Source: Microcaldota archaeon (lineage in GTDB: Archaea > Micrarchaeota > Micrarchaeia > Anstonellales > Bilamarchaeaceae). Taken from it: a stretch of 8,653 nt of DNA. Below are positions 1 through 5,202 of this stretch, in pieces. Position 1 is the stretch's first letter. Each line of letters begins with the position of its first letter. The notes beneath the pieces were generated by a model that was not told the DNA's origin, ran no database searches, and saw nothing but the letters and a program-made list of their open reading frames with translations. The stretch is from positions 1 through 8,653 of the forward strand of contig JAHFGR010000043.1 in the NCBI GenBank assembly GCA_023247345.1, written 5' to 3'. The translations under genes and the position numbers were made by a program.

Positions 1-1986
1 ATGCTTTATTGCGGATGGGCAGGAATCTCTTCAGGCATAAATCCTTATCTTTCATTGGAGGTCGAACGCGCTGGCATTGAGCTCGAATCTTACCAGGGGA
101 TAATTTCTTCTTTGTATGCTCAAAATTTCTTTGTTTCAGAAATATCCTTTAAGTTCGCGCCAATGTTGCTTGCCTTGGGAATAGTTGCAAGAACATTTTT
201 CTTTAGCAGAAAATTGGGTGGATTACTAATTGCAACTGCAATCGGCGTAATGTTCATTTTCCCTGCAATGTATGTTTTTGATTGGTTTAGCTTAAACGTA
301 ACTTTGTATGGAGATCGCACGCTTGCTCCGCCTGATAATCCTCCGGTTTGCCCTGCCGAGTGCAAAATTCCTACTCCAATGGGTTATGATGAAACTTCGA
401 GCACTCACATATTCAATACAACATCTGAACTTGTTAATGCTGGTTTCGGCGCAGACGATGCACAAAAAATTAAAAACGGAACAGTAAGAGACATTAATCG
501 CGTTGTCTCTTGTCAATATTTAGCAAATCATGCTCCTGGGCCAGTGGTAACTTCCGGACTGCCTCCAGACACCACGTGTCCAACTGCATGTAGAGATATT
601 CCTTACCCGCAGGAATCTCCTCTTTGTTCTTCTCCATTTACACAACAAGCATGTGCTGCATTACCAACAGAATGCAAGGTGTCTCGTGTTATTCAGAATC
701 CGGATCCTGATCTAGTAGCGCAATGTCCGCAAGCATGCAAAGTCATTCCTGCGCTTAATCCAACTTGCGGCGCAGGGCCAGATCCTACTTCATTATATTG
801 TAGTTTTGTAAGTTATAACTGTAAAGTTGCATTAATAGATGATCTTAGTTGGAAACCAGATCAATGCGATGATACAGCTAGTCTTTGTGGTTTGCATGCC
901 AGTTTAAACGCTCGAGAATCTTGTAATTATATTCTTCCTTCTACAGGTGATGATTGTGATATCGGATGCAGTGGCTGCCCGGCAGAATGCAGGATATTAA
1001 ATGCAGAATCACACGGCGAGTTGTTGCCAGTACAATGTTACACTCATATTGCCGATTGTCAAAAGCCTAGTTGTTCAAGCGTTTGCAAAGTAGATGCCAA
1101 TGCATTGGATGCTAAACCAGGTTGTGCGCCTTCTCCAATTGTTAGGATAGCAAATAACGATGTTAATAACTGCGCATTATCTCCTCCATCATGTAGAATA
1201 AGAGGATACTCTTATCCTGGAGATATCAACCAGTATGTTTGTAAAGATAACAAAACATTATTCGAAACCTCGAGTGCTACGTGCAAGTCAGGTGCGTGTG
1301 GTGTAGTTGCGCCATTAACCAGCGATGCTTGCAAGCCATTTGATCCAAATTCAGCAGACGCTTCGCAATGTAAAAAATGTCCTTTATCATGCAGATTTAA
1401 ATCCGGAAATCCAGATCCAAATTGCAAAGATTTCTCAGTAGATCAGGTGCTTGATCTGTCAACTCTGGATTGCTCTTTGCAGGCATGTCCTGATTCCTGT
1501 AGAATAAATCCGCCGCCGGTCAGCGATACATGCAAGGCGTTTGATTACAAGCCATGCGACCTCTGTCCGCTTCGTTGTCGTGTTACGTTGCCAGACGGAG
1601 GCTTGCCTTCAGGTTGTCCGAGTTATTGTTCAAGTATCTATTGCCCAGCATCTCAATGCAAACAAGCGATTCCAACAACACCATGTCAGCAGTGCGTTGG
1701 TGTTGAACAAAGTTATATTTATAATCCGCCTGTAAGAAAAAATTGTCCACAGCTTTGCGGAGAAGCACCAAGTGGCGCTGTTACCGGTACATCGCCTGGC
1801 GAATTCGCTAAAAAATCCAGCGAAGGCATGGTAGGCAAGGAGGATATTAAGAATATAAGCAAAATGATGCTGCCTGCTTACTTGCTTCCGTTGCTTAACA
1901 TTCTTGTCACTGTGATGTTCATCAAATCCGTTTCACCTATGCTTGGTGGGGATATAGAAATTCCAGGATTGCCAAAAATATTATGA
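1..1986 (+). CDS. VirB6-like multi-pass membrane protein with giant Cys-rich external loop (gene A, 5'-partial)
   Basis: Open from the first base to a TGA at 1984-1986 (661 codons visible). Residues 50-67 and 73-96 form two helices joined by a basic turn (A-R-T-F-F-F-S-R-K), the same core as in the three downstream genes. Residues 117-586 are a cysteine-rich loop with 50 cysteines. A last helix lies at about 623-643, followed by the tail M-L-G-G-D-I-E. In its relatives about 200 residues precede the core, including two helices; here only about 50 do, and residues 5-50 resemble the stretch just before the core of gene C. The ATG at base 1 is therefore probably internal and the N-terminal half lies upstream of the window. 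By the positive-inside rule the cysteine-rich part is extracellular. Role in a secretion or surface machine is inferred from topology and neighbours; the coding call is very secure, the VirB6 comparison is not. Confidence 0.6.
   Translation: MLYCGWAGISSGINPYLSLEVERAGIELESYQGIISSLYAQNFFVSEISFKFAPMLLALGIVARTFFFSRKLGGLLIATAIGVMFIFPAMYVFDWFSLNVTLYGDRTLAPPDNPPVCPAECKIPTPMGYDETSSTHIFNTTSELVNAGFGADDAQKIKNGTVRDINRVVSCQYLANHAPGPVVTSGLPPDTTCPTACRDIPYPQESPLCSSPFTQQACAALPTECKVSRVIQNPDPDLVAQCPQACKVIPALNPTCGAGPDPTSLYCSFVSYNCKVALIDDLSWKPDQCDDTASLCGLHASLNARESCNYILPSTGDDCDIGCSGCPAECRILNAESHGELLPVQCYTHIADCQKPSCSSVCKVDANALDAKPGCAPSPIVRIANNDVNNCALSPPSCRIRGYSYPGDINQYVCKDNKTLFETSSATCKSGACGVVAPLTSDACKPFDPNSADASQCKKCPLSCRFKSGNPDPNCKDFSVDQVLDLSTLDCSLQACPDSCRINPPPVSDTCKAFDYKPCDLCPLRCRVTLPDGGLPSGCPSYCSSIYCPASQCKQAIPTTPCQQCVGVEQSYIYNPPVRKNCPQLCGEAPSGAVTGTSPGEFAKKSSEGMVGKEDIKNISKMMLPAYLLPLLNILVTVMFIKSVSPMLGGDIEIPGLPKIL
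349..1758 (+). repeat. Degenerate tandem C-P-x-x-C-[K/R] cysteine repeats within gene A
   Basis: Protein-level repeat, residues 117-586. Exact C-P-x-x-C motifs start at residues 117, 193, 242, 326, 460, 496, 522 and 582. Variants include L-P-T-E-C (221-225), C-S-S-V-C (358-362), S-P-P-S-C (394-398) and C-P-A-S-Q-C (548-553). The second cysteine is usually followed by K or R and often by I or V, then a Pro/Asp-rich spacer and one or two more cysteines. Units are spaced irregularly, about 25-80 residues apart, and are closest together after residue 440. No long DNA-level identity between units was noticed, so the repeat is old. The spacing C-x3-C is not the C-x2-C of thioredoxin-type redox centres. 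Structural disulfides outside the cell are the likely purpose; metal binding is an alternative. Confidence 0.85.
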
Positions 1987-2017
1987 TTTGAAAATAGAAA
2001 TAGAAGAATTTATGCTC

Positions 2018-2022
2018 GTGAT
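2018..2022 (+). promoter_or_regulatory. Weak archaeal-type ribosome-binding site for gene B
   Basis: GTGAT ends 3 bases before the ATG at 2026. It matches the 3' half of the archaeal consensus GGAGGTGAT. The match is short, but the start it supports is also the one that gives a textbook signal peptide. Confidence 0.4.
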
Positions 2023-2025
2023 GTA

Positions 2026-3042
2026 ATGAAAAAAACATTTATCAGTTTGTTGTTCTTGATTCTAATTGCGCCAGTTGTATTTGCAGAAGGTGCTAATTGG
2101 CCTATAATAACTGGCCTTGGCCTTGTCATCGCAATTACAATTCTCGCTCTCATGTATGCGCTTGGCCATGGCTTTAACATAAATGAGCTTAAAGTTCTTG
2201 CAACTGAAGAATTTTATCAAGTGCTTGTCACAATTGTAATTCTCGGCGGTTTTACTGCGATATCTTCGGTATCAAACGAAATTTCGAGCGGCCTTTCTAC
2301 ATCATTAGGCATAAGCGCCGGTTCAAATATGCAAGATGCAGCATTGCAGATGGTTAACGAAAATCTTGACAATCTAGGTACGGTTGAAGTTAACATCAGA
2401 GATTTTGCTACTGGGACTAACAGGGAAGGATCAAAATCTGCATTTTGCGCTCTTATGGGAACTAGTATAAATATTGCAGGCTGCGGCGCATTTAGACAAC
2501 TGAGTGCGCCTGTTGCTATTGTTTCTTCTGCTTTGTCAGTTGGTGCTGCGGAATTACAATCTCTGTCATCTTTGCTTAGTTTTGGACAGCAGTACGCGCT
2601 AACATTCTTATTACCCCTGGGAGTTTTCCTGAGATCATTTAAATTTACGCGCGGTGCCGGTGGTCTGTTCCTTGGTCTTGCAATTGCGCTTTATTTGATT
2701 TTGCCAATAGGAGTTGTATTCATGCAACAGCTTACTGCTTCTTTTGAAAATTCGCACGACACTTTTAAATTTAGCAGCAGGCCAGCGCTTCCTACTTTTG
2801 CGGATAACATAATCGGCGAAGGAAATGCTTGCGATGCTTTTGATATTGACAGCAATGAAGACACAGCAAAATCTGCGTTTAATTCTGTTTTAGACAGCAT
2901 TGATTTTTTCATTTATTTTATCCTAATAAAGATAAATATCGTGACAGTGATAAGCCTTTTGATAATGGTAAGTGGCTTGAGGGCTGCTGCCGGAATGTTT
3001 GGAGTTGATGTTGATGTTAGTTCGCTTGCGAAAATCGCGTAA
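2026..3042 (+). CDS. VirB6-like multi-pass membrane protein with signal peptide (gene B)
   Basis: 338 residues. Residues 1-20 are a clear signal peptide (M-K-K start, Leu/Ile-rich core, V-F-A before E21). Helices lie at about 25-47, 64-84, 190-204, 212-234 and 290-318. With a cleaved signal the N-terminus is outside, so G-H-G-F-N-I-N-E-L-K (47-56) and the basic turn R203-S-F-K-F-T-R209 are cytoplasmic, as the positive-inside rule predicts. External loops are about 85-188 (C141, C153) and 235-289 (C269). The tail 324-338 (M-F-G-V-D-V-D) is cytoplasmic. VirB6 is reported to have this arrangement: external N-terminus, large loop after helix 2, five helices, inside C-terminus. The gene lies 39 bases after gene A and is its paralog. 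I do not recognise a named family by sequence alone; assignment rests on topology and operon context. Confidence 0.6.
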   Translation: MKKTFISLLFLILIAPVVFAEGANWPIITGLGLVIAITILALMYALGHGFNINELKVLATEEFYQVLVTIVILGGFTAISSVSNEISSGLSTSLGISAGSNMQDAALQMVNENLDNLGTVEVNIRDFATGTNREGSKSAFCALMGTSINIAGCGAFRQLSAPVAIVSSALSVGAAELQSLSSLLSFGQQYALTFLLPLGVFLRSFKFTRGAGGLFLGLAIALYLILPIGVVFMQQLTASFENSHDTFKFSSRPALPTFADNIIGEGNACDAFDIDSNEDTAKSAFNSVLDSIDFFIYFILIKINIVTVISLLIMVSGLRAAAGMFGVDVDVSSLAKIA

Positions 3043-3060
3043 AAATAAACTGGAATTAAG

Positions 3061-3081
3061 CAGTGTACAGTGCACAGTGCG
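3061..3081 (+). repeat. Three tandem copies of a 7-base unit CAGTGNN
   Basis: CAGTGTA (3061-3067), CAGTGCA (3068-3074) and CAGTGCG (3075-3081) lie back to back at the B/C junction. They overlap the first codons of gene C if its GTG start at 3063 is used. Related units occur again at the start of gene E. Confidence 0.75.
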
Positions 3082-4130
3082 TATGGCGCATTACGCAAGA
3101 CCACGATGTGATAAATTTGCTAACATGTAGCCCAGCATTTAATACTTTGATAAATTCGAGTATACTTCCGATTGCTGCAGTTGCAGCCACATCCAGTGTT
3201 GGTATTATTGTTGTTTCATATCTTTTCGGTCAATCAACCAGAAATGATAAACTTTTAGAATGGTCAAAAACAGAAATATTCCAAATACTAATATCCATAA
3301 TTTCAGCTGTTCTTATAGTAAGCGCAATTAATGGATTTTGTTCTGTTAGAATGGATAGTCTTTCCAGTTTTTTTGGACTTTCAACAGCAGAAGGAAATAT
3401 ATTTGACGGCGCAAAAAATTATCTGATGTCTGCAGCAGACTTTACGCATAAATCAGTTATTGTTTCAAGGTATTATCTTGCCGGATTTCAAATGCTCGAA
3501 GCGCATTCTTTATGGCAGTGCGATTGGGGGTGTATATTTGGTAGCTCAGGTCATAGCGTTAATTATGATGCCGGATATGCGTCAATTGCGCCTGGTGTAA
3601 GCCTTTCATTCAATACATCTTTGTTCGCGTATCTTTCTAGCTTGAATTATTTATTTATTTTATTATTTATTGATACTGGATTGGTATTGTTCTTCTTGCC
3701 GCTTGGAATATTTTTAAGAAGCATGCCATACATGCGAACGCTCGGCTCGCTTTTTATTGCGCTCTCGTTGTCATTCCTGCTGGTTTATCCAAGTGTTATC
3801 GCTTCATTCTCGCTTATATTCAATAGTCTTTTCCACATTCCTGATCTTCTAAACTGTTATATAAATAATGAAACCAAGGTCGAGGACATCGGCGGGTTTA
3901 GCGGTTCTTTGAATTTTTGCAGTTATACCGACGAGGTTTTTGTTGGGGATGATTGCAGTGGCAATTCAAATCCGCGTGAAATAGAACCAATGAAATTCGC
4001 CGGAGCAGCGTTTCTTGCCGGAGTATTTTTCCCAACAATTGCAATGCTTGCAGCTATTGCGAGCTTGCGTTTCATAACAAGAATGTTAGGTGAAGAAGTA
4101 GATTTAAGTAGAATAGTACAGATGATATGA
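3063..4130 (+). CDS. VirB6-like multi-pass membrane protein, divergent, start uncertain (gene C)
   Basis: Up to 355 residues from a GTG at 3063; an in-frame TAA at 3057-3059 rules out an earlier start. A GTG at 3108 is the main alternative and would leave the 7-base repeats and a hairpin outside the gene. No signal peptide is visible with either start, unlike B and D. Helices lie at about 31-55, 72-92, 198-218, 226-250 and 316-338. The core L-P-L-G-I-F-L-R-S is at 212-220, followed by a basic turn with R225. E71-I-F-Q74 matches the E-x-x-Q of B and D, but the G-H-G-F-N motif has become G-Q-S-T-R-N. The first external loop has C153-D-W-G-C157, and the second has C265, C286 and C298. The tail is M-L-G-E-E-V-D (341-347). 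It starts 20 bases after B and ends 9 bases before D. It is probably a structural subunit paired with its paralogs. Confidence 0.58.
   Translation: MYSAQCVWRITQDHDVINLLTCSPAFNTLINSSILPIAAVAATSSVGIIVVSYLFGQSTRNDKLLEWSKTEIFQILISIISAVLIVSAINGFCSVRMDSLSSFFGLSTAEGNIFDGAKNYLMSAADFTHKSVIVSRYYLAGFQMLEAHSLWQCDWGCIFGSSGHSVNYDAGYASIAPGVSLSFNTSLFAYLSSLNYLFILLFIDTGLVLFFLPLGIFLRSMPYMRTLGSLFIALSLSFLLVYPSVIASFSLIFNSLFHIPDLLNCYINNETKVEDIGGFSGSLNFCSYTDEVFVGDDCSGNSNPREIEPMKFAGAAFLAGVFFPTIAMLAAIASLRFITRMLGEEVDLSRIVQMI
3078..3097 (+). other. Perfect-stem hairpin at the B/C junction
   Basis: TGCGTA at 3078-3083 is the inverse complement of TACGCA at 3092-3097, with 8 bases between. An alternative fold pairs TGCGT with ACGCA and ATG with CAT, with one bulged T and a GCG loop. 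It directly follows the CAGTGNN repeats. It lacks a T-run, so a terminator is unlikely. It could affect translation of gene C or be part of a small dispersed element. Confidence 0.4.
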
Positions 4131-4131
4131 G

Positions 4132-4136
4132 TTGAT
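4132..4136 (+). promoter_or_regulatory. Possible weak ribosome-binding site for gene D
   Basis: TTGAT ends 3 bases before the ATG at 4140, the same distance as GTGAT in front of gene B. It lies in the 9-base gap after the TGA of gene C, so translational coupling may matter more than this weak match. Confidence 0.25.
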
Positions 4137-4139
4137 GAA

Positions 4140-5201
4140 ATGGTAGATAACAAAATATTGCTTTTATTTGTTTTAATATTCGCTTCACTTTCATTTGCCC
4201 CGCCTTCTTATCTAGATACATTCCCGCCAATATTGCGAGACTGGGTTCCGCTTACAATTCTCGTTACATTCACATTAATTATATTTTACGGCACTATACT
4301 CGCAATAAGTCATGGATTTAACCAGCGCGAACTGGGAATGCATGCGAAGTCAGAAATCCTGCAGGCATTTGCAACGCTTTTTATAATTATCCTTATGGGT
4401 GAGATTTTATCTTCAATTACTGCTCCTGATAATATGAGAAATTTAATAGGCGGCGAAGTTCCTTGTGGTGGCGAAACCCTTTCCATTCAAAATATTCCTA
4501 ATGCAATGGATCTGATCAAATGCAGTCTTACAGAAAAAGCAAAGGTGCTTGCTGATTTACAAGAATCTTCAGCCAAAGCTTCTGAAAGCGTGCTTTTTCT
4601 TCTTTCGCAGCAGTATAGCGTCTATGGCGTACCTGTTTTTAATGGTCAATGGGTTACATCTTGGTACCGGGAAGCTGAGAACTATCGAATAATTTATACT
4701 CTTACAACAAGTCTTTTGATCTCGCTCAATGCGCAGATAAAACTAGTAGACTATGTAAAGAATAATATGCTCGTGCTCTTCCTGCCAGTCGGGATTATTT
4801 TAAGATCGTTTTATTTTACACGGGCAATAGGCGCATTCTTTATTTCGATTGCATTTGGCTTGTATTTCATATTCCCGCTTATATTTACTGTCACTGACCC
4901 CGGCTTTGTAAAATCGCCGCCTGCCCCGCCGCCAGCTCAAACTGAACAAGCGAACTTTTGCTATCCAACATTTAGCGGTGCTACTGTAGTTCTTGCGGCA
5001 ACACCATTAGGTGGCGGTGCAGGTTCTGGATTTGGATTAGATATAAAAAATGCAGCTTCGGAAATATCTAAAGTTCATACGGGGATTATATTACATCCGT
5101 TTGTAGCACTTGCAATTACGCTTGTGCTTGTCAGATACATGACGTATATTTTAGGCGGAGAACCATATGAAATGATGAGGTATGTTGCAAAGGTTGTTTA
5201 A
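4140..5201 (+). CDS. VirB6-like multi-pass membrane protein with N-terminal signal or anchor (gene D)
   Basis: 353 residues, ATG start. Residues 5-20 form a hydrophobic leader ending S-F-A; proline follows, which disfavours signal peptidase cleavage, so it may stay as an anchor. Helices lie at about 35-57, 75-92, 208-222, 230-252 and 318-338. S57-H-G-F-N-Q-R-E-L65 and E72-I-L-Q75 match gene B closely. The core L-P-V-G-I-I-L-R-S is at 215-223 and the basic turn contains F-T-R228, again close to B. External loop 1 has C109 and C128, loop 2 has one cysteine (C274), the same two-plus-one count as B. Loop 2 opens with a proline-rich stretch P-P-A-P-P-P-A (260-266), which may be an extended linker. 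The tail is I-L-G-G-E (337-341). The stop is one base before the start of gene E, implying coupled translation. Same tentative VirB6-like role as its neighbours. Confidence 0.6.
   Translation: MVDNKILLLFVLIFASLSFAPPSYLDTFPPILRDWVPLTILVTFTLIIFYGTILAISHGFNQRELGMHAKSEILQAFATLFIIILMGEILSSITAPDNMRNLIGGEVPCGGETLSIQNIPNAMDLIKCSLTEKAKVLADLQESSAKASESVLFLLSQQYSVYGVPVFNGQWVTSWYREAENYRIIYTLTTSLLISLNAQIKLVDYVKNNMLVLFLPVGIILRSFYFTRAIGAFFISIAFGLYFIFPLIFTVTDPGFVKSPPAPPPAQTEQANFCYPTFSGATVVLAATPLGGGAGSGFGLDIKNAASEISKVHTGIILHPFVALAITLVLVRYMTYILGGEPYEMMRYVAKVV
5189..5194 (+). promoter_or_regulatory. Possible ribosome-binding site for gene E
   Basis: AAAGGT ends 8 bases before the ATG at 5203, inside the last codons of gene D. 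It gives slight support to 5203 as the start. No comparable match precedes the alternative ATG at 5248. Confidence 0.25.
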
Positions 5202-5202
5202 T

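Noticed and set aside
120..516. Two minus-strand reading frames opposite gene A (about 75-80 codons each)
   Set aside because: They lie antisense to a strongly patterned membrane and repeat coding region, overlap one another and show no recognisable motif or start signal.
1541..1735. Overlapping +frame of 64 codons inside gene A
   Set aside because: It is a shifted reading of the cysteine repeats; the gene A frame carries the conserved C-P-x-x-C pattern across the same bases.
1837..1866. Strong Shine-Dalgarno-like AAGGAGGAT before an in-frame ATG at 1864, suggesting an internal start for a 40-residue membrane peptide
   Set aside because: The spacing of 18 bases is too long, and the bases encode an ordinary stretch (G-K-E-D-I) leading into the last helix.
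3640..3672. T-rich run TTATTTATTTTATTATTTAT as an archaeal terminator
   Set aside because: It lies in the middle of gene C and encodes the third helix (L-F-I-L-L-F-I); the operon clearly continues.
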